Positions 53,240 through 63,408 of a stretch of DNA of 64,000 nucleotides are shown here, one piece after another. Origin of the DNA: CAVTWD01 sp963738325 (GTDB lineage Bacteria; Actinomycetota; Acidimicrobiia; Acidimicrobiales; Ilumatobacteraceae); contig CAVTWD010000025.1 in NCBI GenBank assembly GCA_963738325.1, positions 100,016 through 164,015 on the forward strand, written 5' to 3'. The notes beneath the pieces are model-generated. The model had not been told where the DNA came from. It made no database searches and saw only the letters and a program-made list of their open reading frames with translations. Position numbers and translations under genes: made by a program. How positions within the stretch are numbered: the stretch's first letter is position 1; each line of letters starts with the position of its first letter.

Positions 53240-54637
53240 ATGGCTGAGTCGGTCAACGTGGCGCGGGCACCCCGCTCGCTGCGCAGGGTGCTTGTCCCGC
53301 TTGCGCTTGCTCAGTTCATCTGCAGCTTTGCCGGCTCGAACATGAACGTGATGATCACTGACATCAGCACCGACCTCGATACGACGGTCCATGGGGTGCA
53401 GACGGTCATCACGGTGTTCCTGTTGGTGATGGCGGCGTTGATGATTCCCGCCGGCAAGCTGACCGACAAGTGGGGGCGCAAGCGGTGCTTCACGCTCGGG
53501 CTGACCGTGTACGGGATCGGTGCCTTGATGAGTGCATTCTCGCCGGGTGTCGGAGTGCTTCTGGTGGGCAACTCGATCTTCGAAGGTGTCGGCACGGCGT
53601 TGTTGATCCCGCCCGTGTACATCCTGACGACGATGCTCTTCGGGGATGTCACGTCGCGTGCCAAGGCGTTTGGTGTGATCACGGGCATGGGTGGTATCGG
53701 CGCGGCGGCCGGGCCGCTGATCGGTGGACTCATCACCACGGCCATCAGCTGGCGGGCGGCGTTCGTGTTCCAAGCCATCATCGTGGCGACGATCGTCGTG
53801 CTCAGCCGCGGGATCACGGATCCTGTCCCGCCGGATCCGACCCGTCCGTTTGACACGCTTGGCGCGGTCCTGTCGGCCGTCGGTCTCGTGCTCGTCGTCA
53901 TGGGCGTACTCGCCGCCGACAACAACGTCTGGCTGATGCTGGCCCTGCTGGTCGTCGGGGCAGCCGTGCTGGCCGGTTTCTTCGCCCACGTCCGCGCCTT
54001 GGAGCGAGCCGGCGAGGAGCCGTTGTTGTCGACCGGGCTGTTCCGGAACCGTGTGTCCAACCTCGGGCTCATCACCCAGAACGTCGAGTGGCTGCTGCTG
54101 CTGGGCACGGCGTTCGTCGTGTCGGCGTACCTGCAGGTCGTCCGGGGCTACAACGCCATCCAGACCGGCGTGATCTTCACCGCCGCCACCGGTGGCATCC
54201 TGGCGTCGTCGCTCGCCGCCGAACGACTCGCCAAGAAGCACCCGCAACGCACCCTCATCATCGCCGGGTTCCTCACGACGCTCGCCGGCGTCGTCGTCCT
54301 GCTCGCCTTGGTGAACGGCTCGCCCAGCGTCTGGGCCTTCGCCCCCGGACTCCTGCTCATCGGGCTGGGTGTCGGTGTGATGCTCACCCCTTCCGTCAAC
54401 GTCGTGCAGTCGAGCTTCCCCGAAGAGCGCCAAGGCGAGATCTCCGGCCTGTCGCGTAGCGTGTCCAACCTCGGCTCGTGCCTCGGGACGGCGATCGGGG
54501 GCACGATCCTCATCTCTGGTCTCACGAGCCACGCCTACGGCGCAGCCATGATCACCCTCGCCGCCATCGGGTTGATGGGGCTCGTCGCCGCCTTCTTCCT
54601 CCCTGCCAACCCTGTCCATCCACGGGTCGACGGCTGA
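53240..54637 (+). CDS. MFS multidrug transporter, DHA2 (14-helix) family
   Basis: The 465-residue protein has about 14 membrane helices and the family motifs GKLTDKWGRKRCFTLGL (motif A) and GAAAGPLIGGLITTAISWRA (motif C-like) of proton-driven drug antiporters such as EmrB/QacA. The late GLSRSVSNLGSCLGTAIGG is also typical. The ATG at 53240 gives the normal N-terminus; upstream in-frame sequence to 53162 is not conserved. Its substrate is unknown, and no regulator gene is adjacent in intact form. The frame is intact. Confidence 0.85.
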   Translation: MAESVNVARAPRSLRRVLVPLALAQFICSFAGSNMNVMITDISTDLDTTVHGVQTVITVFLLVMAALMIPAGKLTDKWGRKRCFTLGLTVYGIGALMSAFSPGVGVLLVGNSIFEGVGTALLIPPVYILTTMLFGDVTSRAKAFGVITGMGGIGAAAGPLIGGLITTAISWRAAFVFQAIIVATIVVLSRGITDPVPPDPTRPFDTLGAVLSAVGLVLVVMGVLAADNNVWLMLALLVVGAAVLAGFFAHVRALERAGEEPLLSTGLFRNRVSNLGLITQNVEWLLLLGTAFVVSAYLQVVRGYNAIQTGVIFTAATGGILASSLAAERLAKKHPQRTLIIAGFLTTLAGVVVLLALVNGSPSVWAFAPGLLLIGLGVGVMLTPSVNVVQSSFPEERQGEISGLSRSVSNLGSCLGTAIGGTILISGLTSHAYGAAMITLAAIGLMGLVAAFFLPANPVHPRVDG

Positions 54638-54976
54638 CCAGCTGAACCGGCCGAGTCGCATGACGAGCCGTCAGCGGCGCCAATCCCGCTGACCTTCGCG
54701 AGCCGAGACGTCTGCCGCACGGGTGCAGGACATCCATCGCGAGCGCATCTCGGGCCTGTCAACGGTCACGCCCTTCCCTCCCCTGACCGGGTCGTTCCGG
54801 ACGACGCCCGGACAAGTGTCGCTACTGCCGGCTCAGCGCGATGGGTCTGGGGGCGCGCTGGTCTCCCGTTCCCCGACGATGCAGCCAGAGGAGCCAGCAA
54901 GGCCTTCGTCTCTCGATGGCGGTCCGGCGTTCGCGGTGATGGGTGGGAGGACTCGGCGAGCCCTCCCACCCGGTGT
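54638..54976. other. Gene-free stretch
   Basis: The 339 bases between the MFS gene and the convergent tautomerase gene hold no recognisable gene, repeat or strong hairpin in my reading. Confidence 0.5.
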
Positions 54977-55207
54977 TCAGGGGGTTGGCGCGGGCTGCTT
55001 CTGGAGGCTCCTCGCGTACTCGGCGGTGATCGCGTTCCCGCCGATACCCCAGTCTCCGCTTTCGACCTCCTCGACGGTGACCAAGGTGGCACCCCGCAGG
55101 CCCTCGCCCTCGATGCCCACCATGGTCTCGGTGAGCTGCGTGAGCATCTCCTGCTTCTGGCTGCTGTCGAAGACGCCCTTGATGACTTTGACTTGCACGA
55201 GCGGCAT
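54977..55207 (-). CDS. 4-oxalocrotonate tautomerase-family protein
   Basis: The 76-residue protein begins MPLVQVKVIKGVFDSSQKQE, so removal of Met exposes the catalytic Pro1 of this superfamily. The strand-helix pattern with EEVESGDWGIGG near residues 46-57 fits the family. Relatives tautomerise 2-hydroxymuconate or act as dehalogenases or phenylpyruvate tautomerases. An AAGGAG site precedes the ATG. It is divergent from a SARP-type regulator gene with repeats in the shared region. Confidence 0.85.
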   Translation of the reverse strand: MPLVQVKVIKGVFDSSQKQEMLTQLTETMVGIEGEGLRGATLVTVEEVESGDWGIGGNAITAEYARSLQKQPAPTP

Positions 55208-55299
55208 GTTGTTCTCCTTTTCGTTGGGTCGGTTGTCATGCCGGTTGCAGTGTCCGCGATCGGGGTTGCAGGGGCCTTGCGCCGATCTGGCAGCGCACT

Positions 55300-55338
55300 T
55301 GGAAACCTCTGCAAGCATCTTGCAAGCGCGCTTGCAAG
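55300..55338 (+). promoter_or_regulatory. SARP-type heptamer repeats and 20 bp palindrome
   Basis: TGCAAGC occurs at 55310 and 55321, exactly 11 bases apart, with related heptamers TGGAAAC at 55300 and TGCAAGA at 55333. SARP regulators bind heptamers spaced by one helical turn. The last part forms the perfect 20-base palindrome CTTGCAAGCGCGCTTGCAAG at 55319-55338, ending 10 bases before the regulator's GTG start. It lies between the tautomerase and regulator genes and may serve both. Confidence 0.55.
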
Positions 55339-55347
55339 ACTGGCGGC

Positions 55348-58311
55348 GTGGACGGCGGTCTCGAGCTCCGAGTCCTCGGCTCGATCGAGGTGGCGCGGGC
55401 CGGCCGGACGATCGCGATCGGGGGACCGAAGCCGCGACTCGTGCTCGCGATGCTCGCCGCGCGGCGGGGATCGGTCGTGTCGACCGAACGTCTCTGCGAG
55501 GAGCTCTGGCCCGATCATGGGCCCGCCGATCCGGCCGGGGTGCTGCAAAGCATCGTCTCGCGGCTGCGGCGCACGCTGCGCCCGGAGGCCGAGATCGTCG
55601 GCGCGCCCGCCCGGCTACGTGCTCGAGCTCGCCGAGGAGTGCGTCGACGCGGGCCGCTTCGAATGCCTGTGCTCGCAGGCCGCCCGCGCGGGCGATCCCC
55701 GACTCGCGATCATCAGCCTCCTGGAGGCGCTCGGGTGCTGGCGTGGCGGCGCGTTCGAAGAGTTCGGCGATCTTGATTGGGCGAGGCGCGAGGCGGTGCG
55801 TCTCGAAGAGCTCCGCGCCAACGCCAACGAGGATCTCCTCGAGGCGCGCCTCGCGAGTGGCGAGCACGCAGCGCTCGTCGGTGAGCTTGAGTCGCTCGTG
55901 GCCGAGCATCCGCTCCGCGAGCGTGCGTGGCAGCTCCTCGTCGTTGCGCTCTACCGCAGCGGTCGCACGGCCGAAGCCTTGCGGCGCGCGAGCGCGTTAC
56001 GGCATCTGCTCCGGGAAGAGCTCGGCCTGACACCATCCCCCGCGTTCTGTGACCTCGAAAACCAGATCCTCACCGATGATCCGACGCTGCTCCGGGCCGG
56101 CGCCGCGGCGGAGCGACCGCCGATGCCCCACCGCCTGCCGGTCGCGACGACACCCCTCGTCGGGCGCGAGGAGGTCGTCGCGCAGGTCATCACCCGTGTG
56201 CGGCGTGATCGGCTCCTCACGCTGACCGGTCCGGGCGGCGTCGGCAAGACGCGGCTCGCGCTGCGCGTCGCGACCGACCTCTGGGAGGAGCTCGGAGGCG
56301 AGGTGTTCATGGTCGAGCTCGCGTCGGTTCGCGACCCTCCGTCGACGGTCGCGGCGATCGCAACCGCCGTCGACGTCCAGCAGCGCCAGCACCTCTCGAT
56401 CGAAGACACGCTGATGGAGTACCTGCGCGGCCGCCGCTCCCTGCTCGTTCTCGACAACTGCGAGCACCTCCGGGCGACGATCGCGCCGCTCGTCGATCGG
56501 TTGCTCAGTTGGTGCCCCGATGTGACGATCCTCGCGACGAGCCGCGAGGTTCTCGGGCTTCCCGGCGAACAGGTCTGGCGCGTCGGACCGCTGGCGATCC
56601 TGCCGTTCGGTGGCGACGTCGCGGCGCTCTCGGAATCGCCGGCGGTGCGCCTGTTCGTCGAACGCGCCCGATCCGCGAACGCGGACTTCCAGCTCGGACC
56701 CGACAATGCCGCTGCCGTCGCCGAGATCGTACGCCGCCTCGATGGACTCCCACTCGCCATCGAGCTCGCCGCGGCGCGTTTGCGCGCGATGAGCCCTGCG
56801 GTGCTCGCTCAGCGCTTGGATCGTCGCTTCGATCTCCTCGACGGCGCGCAAACGTCGATGATCGAGCGACACCGAACACTGCACGATCTCGTGACGTGGT
56901 CGCATGACCTGCTCGACGAGGATGAACAGCACCTCTTCGCTCGCCTGTGCGTGTTCGTCGGAAGCTTCGGTCTCGATGCGGTGGAGGCGGTGTGCAGTGT
57001 CAGCACCCCGGAGACATCGAGGATGTCGATCCTGCTCGCGAATCTCGTCGACAAGTCGATGGTGCAGCTCGCCGATGGAGACCAACCCCGCTACCGCCTG
57101 CTGGAGACACTTCGCGAGTTCGGACGTGACCGACTCAGCCGAGACGGAACGCGACGCCGTGCGAGAGCGCCACGCGCAGCTGGTACCTCGCGGTCGCGGA
57201 GCGGACGGCGCGCGCGCTCTCGGGACCCGAGGAACCGGAGGCGGTCGCGACGCTCGACTGTGACCTTGACAATCTGCGAGCGACGCACGTCTGGTCGATC
57301 GAACAAGATGACGCCGATGTGGCACTGCGTCTTGTCGCGGCGCTGCGGGAGTACGCGTTCCGGCGCATGCGCGCCGAGCTCACGAGCTGGGCGGACGCCG
57401 CGGCACAGCTCCCCGGTGCCGAGCCGCACGAGCGCTACCCGGTGGTGCTGGCCGTCGCGGCGTACGGGCGGTTCTCGCGCGGCGACCTCGAAGGCGCGAT
57501 CGAACTCGGCGAACGCGCGCTCGGGGCCACGGAGCGCTTCGGCCACGGCTGTTCGGGACTCGCCGAGCGCGCGCTCGGGAACGCGTGGTTCTACCGCGGG
57601 GATGCGGTCGAGGCCTGCGCATGGATGGATCGGATGCTGGAGTCCGCGCGATCGGGTTCACCGGCGCGGCTTGCGCACGCGTTCTACATGCGATCGGTTG
57701 CCGCAACGAGCGTAGGTGACAACGTCATGGGCACCGAGCTCGCCAACGAGGCGCTCGCGGTCGCGCAGACCTGCAAGTCGCCCACGGCTCGCGCCCAGGC
57801 GCACTACGCGATCGGTTTGGCCCGCGAGGCGACCAATCCCGTTGAGGCCGCAGTCGATCTACAACTCGCCGTCGAGTTGGCCCGCGACGCCGGAAACCGC
57901 TGGATCGAAGCCTTCGCACTCACGGAAGTCCTCTGGTTGGAGGCTCGCCAAGGCAGACCGCGGGAAGCGCTGGCCCGCTACGCCGATGTGATCGACCTCT
58001 GGTACCGCGGCGGCGACTGGGCCAACCAATGGCTTTCGCTACGCCACGTATTCGGCATTCTCGTGCAGCTCCGAGCGTATCTGGGTGCGGCGACACTGCA
58101 CGGCGCGTTGACCGCGGCGGGCGCGGCGTACGCATTGCCGTTCGAAGCCGCCGATGCCGAACACATCACGGCGCTCGCCGCCGCCGTGCGCGAGCGGCTC
58201 GGCGCAGCACCATTCGCAGCCGCGGTCCGGCGCGGCGCCACGCTGCGCGACGGCGAAATCATCGAGTTCGTCCGACATCAGATACAGGCGCTCGCATCCA
58301 CGACCAAATGA
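55348..58311 (+). pseudogene. AfsR-like regulator (winged helix, BTAD, NB-ARC ATPase, TPR), frame-broken
   Basis: The start is a GTG at 55348 (DGGLELRVLGSIEVARAG). A SARP winged helix is followed by a BTAD domain (CVDAGRFECLCSQAARAG to SGRTAEALRRASALRH), an NB-ARC ATPase with Walker A GPGGVGKTRLA, LLVLDNCEHL and GLPLAIELAAARLRAMS, and a TPR-like C-terminus (LERALGNAWFYRGD-type repeats) to 58311. The frame changes near 55605, 57118 and 57172. Corrected, it is ~985 residues, normal for this family. Such proteins are cytoplasmic transcription activators controlled by nucleotide binding. Heptamer repeats at its own promoter suggest autoregulation and control of the tautomerase. Confidence 0.75.
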
Positions 58312-58323
58312 GCACCGCGTCGA

Positions 58324-59351
58324 CTAGACGAGTGATTCCCGGGGGTATCCGCCGCTGACGAGGCGAGAGCGTCCACGATCGGCGTTGCTTACCCGATCGA
58401 TCTGGGAGGACCGATGGACGCCGATCTGGACACTCTCGCTACCGCACTGTACGTGAAGGTGGACGACGCCTTGGCGGACGATCCGAGCCTGGCGCCGGCG
58501 CGGCCCAGGGAGGGCTTCAGCACGAAGCTGGCTGATAGCGAGTTGATCACCTTGGCCGTGATGCAGGCGCTGCTCGGGTACACGTCGGAGACCCGCTGGC
58601 TGCGCCACGCCCGTCAGCACCTCCGACATCTGTTCCCTTATCTGCCCCGCCAGTCCGGCTACAACAAGCGGCTGCGGCGGGCGTCGGACCAGCTGCTGGC
58701 GTTCATCCGGCTGTTGGCGACCGATACCGATCTGTGGGGCGACGACACCTGGGTGATCGACTCCACCCCCATCGAGTGCGGTCGGTCTCGGCCCACCGCC
58801 CGACGGTCTGATCTGGCCGGATGGGCCGGCTACGGCTACTGCGCCAGCCACTCCCGCTACTTCTGGGGGCTGCGACTGCACCTGGTGTGCACCCCCGCGG
58901 GCTGCCCGTCACGTTCGCGTGCTGACCAATCCCAAAGTTGACGAACGCGAAGTCGCCCGCGACCTGTTGGAAACCGAACCCGACCTGATCGCCACCCGCC
59001 CAGGCCAGACGATCCTCGCCGACAAGGGCTACGCCAGCGCCGAGTTCGAACGGTTCCTCGCCGACCACGGCATCACCCTCCTACGCCCGGCCCGCACCGA
59101 CGAGAAGCGACGCCCAGGTACGCCCCTGCTCAAGCCGTTGCGTCAACTCATCGAATCGGTGAACGACACGCTCAAGGGCCAACTCGATGTCGAACGCCAC
59201 GGCGGCCGCACTGCAACCGGTGTGGTCGTGCGAATCGCCCAGCGACTCCTCGCCCTCACCGCCGCCATCTGGCACAACCACCGCAGCGGCCAACCCGCAC
59301 TGCGCTCCCTCATCGCCTACGACCACTGACCCCCGGGAATTAGCCATCTAG
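58324..59351 (+). mobile_element. IS982-type insertion sequence, copy 1
   Basis: The element is ~1.02 kb and is flanked on both sides by CTAG (58324-58327 and 59348-59351). Inside these, imperfect inverted ends share the core ATTCCCGGGGGT (left near 58335-58346; right end as its reverse complement near 59330-59341). It carries one DDE transposase gene that is frame-broken. Copy 2 at 62382-63408 has the same ends and the same flanking CTAG. Confidence 0.8.
58414..59329 (+). pseudogene. IS982-family transposase, copy 1, one frame break
   Basis: The protein begins MDADLDTLATALYVKVDDAL and continues with SELITLAVMQALLGY, the first catalytic Asp in VIDSTPIECGRSRP, the second in ILADKGYAS and the Glu in LIESVNDTLKGQ. 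The break lies near 58905, where the first frame reads CPSRSRADQ and the second resumes as LTNPKVDEREVARDLL. One indel correction gives a ~304-residue transposase of normal length. Confidence 0.85.
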
Positions 59352-59513
59352 TGCCGCGACCGGCAACGTTCGCCCCGTTGCGCCGGCCAGTGCCGGCGCC
59401 GACTGCGTTGCGCCTCGTCGCAATAGTGCTGCGACTATTGGTTCCTCGTCGCGCCTTGCCGGCACCAACCCTGGCTCGGCGGACCCGGCCTCAGTCACCG
59501 GTCACGGCACTAG
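59348..59513. repeat. MITE-like palindromic element
   Basis: CTAGTGCCGCGACCGG at 59348-59363 and CCGGTCACGGCACTAG at 59498-59513 are inverted copies with one mismatch. Inside lie two further inverted pairs: GTGCCGGC/GCCGGCAC, and CAATAGT/ACTATTG around a 6-base loop. The 166 bases encode nothing. The left end shares its CTAG with the flank of IS982 copy 1, so the IS probably inserted at the edge of this element. Confidence 0.5.
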
Positions 59514-59647
59514 CCAAGCCCAAGCCACAGACCACCTGACTTCCGCAGAATGTGGGCATACGGGAGGCTCGTAAGTGGGCTGTGACCTGGGGTTTCGGGC
59601 GCGGTGGGGTTGAGGGGTCGTGTTACTACGCGGCGTCGGGGGTGTGG

Positions 59648-60895
59648 CTATTGGGCGGTGGGGGTGAAGTCGAAGAAGCGGGGCGGGTCGGGTAGTTCGA
59701 GGGCTCGCAGGATGGTGCGGTGGCTGGTGGTGAGTTCGCTGCGTTGAGCGACTTGGCCTTCGTTGGTGGCGAGGGTGACGAGGTGGAGGCGTTCGAGCTC
59801 GTTGCGGATGTTGCGCCAGGTGTCGCCGACGGCGGTCTCGGCGACGCGGAGCAGGAGCAGGGCGAGCCACTGGAGCTGTACGTGGGCGCGGATGCGGTCT
59901 TCGCGGTGGTGGTAGACGGGGCGCAGGTCGATGGTGGAGTTGAGGTCCCGCCAGCCTCGTTCGGCTTCGTAGAGGCCCTTGTAGCCCTGGGCGATGTCGG
60001 CAGCGGTGAGGCTCTCGTCGCTGGTGCGCAGCAGGAACTTGCCGTCGAGGTTGGCGTCGGCGCGGACGGCGGCCCGGTCGACGCGGAGCAGGCCGCCGGG
60101 GGTGGTGCGCAGGAACCGGGCGAAGGCCGGTTTGGTCTTGAGCCGCCCGGCGAGTTCGGCCCGCTTGGGGGCGGGGAGCGTGTCGGAGCCGGCGATGCGT
60201 TCGGTGAGACGAGCGACGATCTGGTCGCGTACAGCGGCGTCGCGGGTGGCGGCGTCGGGGTTGTGGCAGATGACGAAGCGGTCCCGGTGCCGGTGCCGTC
60301 GTCGACGCGGACCTCTTTGACCCGCAGGTTGTCGGCGACGGCGTGGTAGCGGCCCTGGCGGGACAACGCGACGGCGGCTTCGGTGGAGTCGCCGCGCAGC
60401 TTCTCGCCGACGATGTAGTGCCCGCCGCCGCGCTGCAGGTAGCGGCGGTTGGCTGCGGAGCTGAACCCGCGGTCGAGCGCCCAGATGACCCGGTTGAGCT
60501 GCCAGGTGCGACAGGTCGTCCTTGACGGTGCGGATCAGGGTCTGGTCGCTGGTGTTGCCCGGGAACGTCCACACCCGTACCGGGATCCCTTCCCGGGTGA
60601 CGGCCATGCCGATCACGATCTGGGGCAGGTCGGCTCGGTGGTCCTTGCAGTGCCCGTAGGTGCGCCACGCCCCCTCCACCGCACGGCCCACCTCGTCGCC
60701 GCGGTCCTCATCGTCGTCGAGGAGGGCGTCGTCGGCCGAGTCGGTCTCCCAGTAGGTCGAGGACGTGTCGAAGAACAAAATGTCGACTTCGAGGTTCAAC
60801 AGGTTCGCGACGGTGAAGAACACGGCTTCTTGCAGCTCGGCCAGCGCGGCCAGGAAGAAGTCCATGGCCCGGTAGCAGGCGTCCTCGTTCACCTA
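59648..60895 (-). pseudogene. IS1634-type (IS4-like DDE) transposase, 5' truncated and frame-broken
   Basis: The minus-strand frames give DILFFDTSSTYWETDSADD with the first catalytic Asp, IGMAVTREGIPVRVWTFPGN, an alternate-frame RGGGHYIVGEKLR-type segment, SRQGRYHAVADNLRVKEVRV and a long in-frame C-terminus (FARFLRTTPGGLLRVD, EAERGWRDLNSTIDLRPVYH, FFDFTPTAQ). Breaks lie near 60515 and 60290. The N-terminal ~130-150 residues of the family are missing; the reading ends at 60895, eight bases from the inferred 3' end of the group II intron. The lost part may lie as a 5' exon beyond the window. Confidence 0.7.
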
Positions 60896-61011
60896 ACTAA
60901 CTGTGAGGTAGGCCGCTGGCTGGTCGTCCGTGCCTTGGCGTCGGGTGCTGGGCCTTGGCTTTCTCACCCATCTCGGCCGGGTCGGTCTCGCTTCGCCAGC
61001 GGCCCCCTTTC

Positions 61012-61044
61012 AAACCGTGCGTGCGGTTCTCCCGCACACGGCTT
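61012..61044 (-). ncRNA. Group II intron domain V
   Basis: The minus strand reads AAGCCGTGTGCGGGAGAACC and continues CGCACGCACGGTTT. The conserved AGC triad is near the 5' side, the tip is a GAGA-type loop, and the 3' strand pairs back as GCACGGTT. This is the hallmark catalytic hairpin of group II introns. It lies 12 bases downstream of the reverse-transcriptase stop. Confidence 0.85.
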
Positions 61045-62381
61045 GCCGACATCGTTCACCGCCAGGTATGCGGTGTCCCCCACCTCGTGGTGCCTTGCAG
61101 CCTGTAGACCCGAAGGGCCCTGAGCCACTCCCAGTTGAAGCGGCCCAGGTTCCATCCGGGTAGCCCGTGCTTGCGGCTGGCGAGGATGGCCAGGCGCTCA
61201 TGGACATACACGTCGATGTCCTCGAACTTGCGTGCCGAGTTGCCGTAGCGGAAGTACGCCGTCCAGCCTCGCAGCACGTGGTTCAAGTTGGCGACCACGA
61301 TCGCCCATGATGTGCCTCCGAAACGACGGTCGGTGGCGGCGCGGACTTTGGCCCGTATCGACGCCATCGCTCGTTTCGACGGCCAGCGTTGCAGATACCA
61401 ATGACCCCGCCATCTGAACGACTCCACCTTGTGGTGGTGGAACCCCAAGAAGTCGAAACCTTCGGCTCCTCGGGTCAAGCAAGCGATCCGAGTCTTGTCC
61501 GGGTTCAACCGCAACCCGAGCGGGGCCAGGATGACGCTCACTCGCCAGCGGGCTTGTTCGGCCCGTTGACGGGTCGGGCAGATCACCACGAGATCATCGG
61601 CGTAACGCACCAGCACCCCGAGTCGCTTCCCGACGCCATGCGTGAAGTCCTCGTCGAGGGCGTGCAAGGCGATGTTGGCGAGCAGCGGGGAGATCGGGGA
61701 CCCCTGCGGGGTCCCCGCCACCGTGTCGGTGACCGTCCCGTCTTCCAGCACCCCGACCCGCAACCACGATCGCAGCAGCTTGAGCATGTCCCGGTCGGCC
61801 ACCCTCCGCTCGACGAGCGCTATGAGGGCGTCATGGGAGATGCTGCCGAAGCAGTTGCTCAGATCGGCGTCGAGCACCCAGTCGGCGCCCCGGTTGGCCT
61901 CGACCCGGATGGCCTCACAGGCCATGTGGGCCGACCGCTTCGGTCGGAACCCGAAGCTCACCGAGAGGAAATCAGCTTCGAACAGTGGTTCGAGGATGAT
62001 CTTGGCGGCCGCCATTGCTACGCGGTCGCGCACCGTCGGGATGGACAAGGGCCGCGACGCGGTGCGCGTCGTTTCCCCCGCCTTGGGGATGTACACCGTC
62101 GCAGCGGGGCAGGTCGATAGGTTCGCGCCTGGAACGCCGCGGCGAGTTCATGAAGGAAGACGGCCACTCCCAACGCTTCGACGTCGGCGATGCTCACACC
62201 GTCGACACCGGGCGCCCCACGGTTGGCACGTACGTCGTCCCACGCTCTGGCCAGCACGTCGCTGCGGGCGACGTGGCCATACAGGGCGTGGAAACGGCGG
62301 GTGGGTTCCTCCTTGGCGCTGCGGTACAGCACACGCTGCAAGGCTCGGGTCTTGTCCAAGCCGTCGGCTTGCCTGATGGAC

Positions 62382-63408
62382 CTAGACGAGTGATTCCCGG
62401 GGGTATCCGCCGTTGACGCGGCGAAGGCGTCCACGATCGGCGTTGCTGATCCCGTCGACCTTGGAGGTCTCGTGGACGCCGACCTGGACACCCTCGCCAC
62501 TGCACTGTATGTCCGCGTTGATGACGCGCTGAAGGATGATCCGACGCTGGCGCCGCGCTGCCGAAAGGATCGTTCAGGCCCAAGCTGTCCGACGCCGAGC
62601 TGATCACGCTGGCGGTGCTGCAAGCCCTCGCCGGGTTCGTGTCCGAGACCCGCTGGTTGCGCCACGCCCGTCAGCACCTCTGTCACCTGTTCCCCTATCT
62701 GCCCCGCCAGTCCGGCTACAACAAGCGGCTGCGGGCGGCGTCGGGCCAGCTCAAAGCCATGATCCGGATCTTGGCGATCGAGAGTCGAGGATGGAGCGAC
62801 GACGTTTGGCTGATCGATTCGACCCCCGTCGAGTGCGGCCGATCTCGGCCCACCGCCAAGCGGTCCGACACCGCCGGCTGGTCCGCCTACGGCTACTGCG
62901 CCAGCCATTCCCGCTACTTCTGGGGCCTGCGTCTGCACCTGATCTGCACCCCCGCGGGGCTGCCCATCACCTTCGCCCTCACCAACCCCAAGACCGACGA
63001 ACGCGAAGTCGCCCGCGACATGCTCGAGACCGAGCCCGAGCTCCTCGCCCGCCGCCCCGGCCAAACCCTCATCGCCGACAAGGGCTACGCCGTCCACCGA
63101 GTTCGAGGGGTTCCTCGCCGACCACGGCGCCCGACTGCTGCGCCCCGCCTTCAAGAAGGAACGACCCCGACCCGGCGCCCACCTGCTCAAACCGCTCCGC
63201 CAAATCATCGAGTCGGTCAACGACACCCTCAAAGGCCAACTCGACCTCGAACGCCACGGCGGCCGGACCTGCGACGGAGTCGCCGCACGAGTACTTCAAC
63301 GCGTCCTCGCCCTCACCGCCGCCATCTGGCACAACGACACCACCAACCAACCCATCCTGCGATCGCTCATCGCCTACGACCACTGACCCCCAGGAATTAG
63401 TCATCTAG
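62382..63408 (+). mobile_element. IS982-type insertion sequence, copy 2
   Basis: The element is ~1.02 kb, flanked by CTAG at 62382-62385 and 63405-63408. Its left end repeats ACGAGTGATTCCCGGGGGTA of copy 1 exactly, and its right end differs by one base in the core. It is inserted in the reverse-transcriptase gene of the group II intron. Removing the element and one CTAG restores that gene's frame, so CTAG is a 4-base target duplication. Confidence 0.85.
62472..63386 (+). pseudogene. IS982-family transposase, copy 2, two frame breaks
   Basis: A GTG at 62472 starts DADLDTLATALYVRVDDAL. The frame changes near 62560 to AELITLAVLQALAGFVSETR and runs through IDSTPVECGRSRPT and TLIADKGYA. It changes again near 63095 to EGFLADHGARLLRPAF and IIESVNDTLKGQLDLERH, ending at 63386. 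The three catalytic acidic residues (DDE) are present. It is clearly related to copy 1 but not identical, so the two copies are not a recent duplication. Confidence 0.8.

Noticed and set aside
58414..59329. Assignment of the CTAG-flanked element to the IS5 family because of the CTAG target
   Set aside because: The transposase sequence (LDTLATALYVKVDD, SRYFWGLRLHL and the DDE spacing) fits IS982 proteins better; the target alone is weak evidence.
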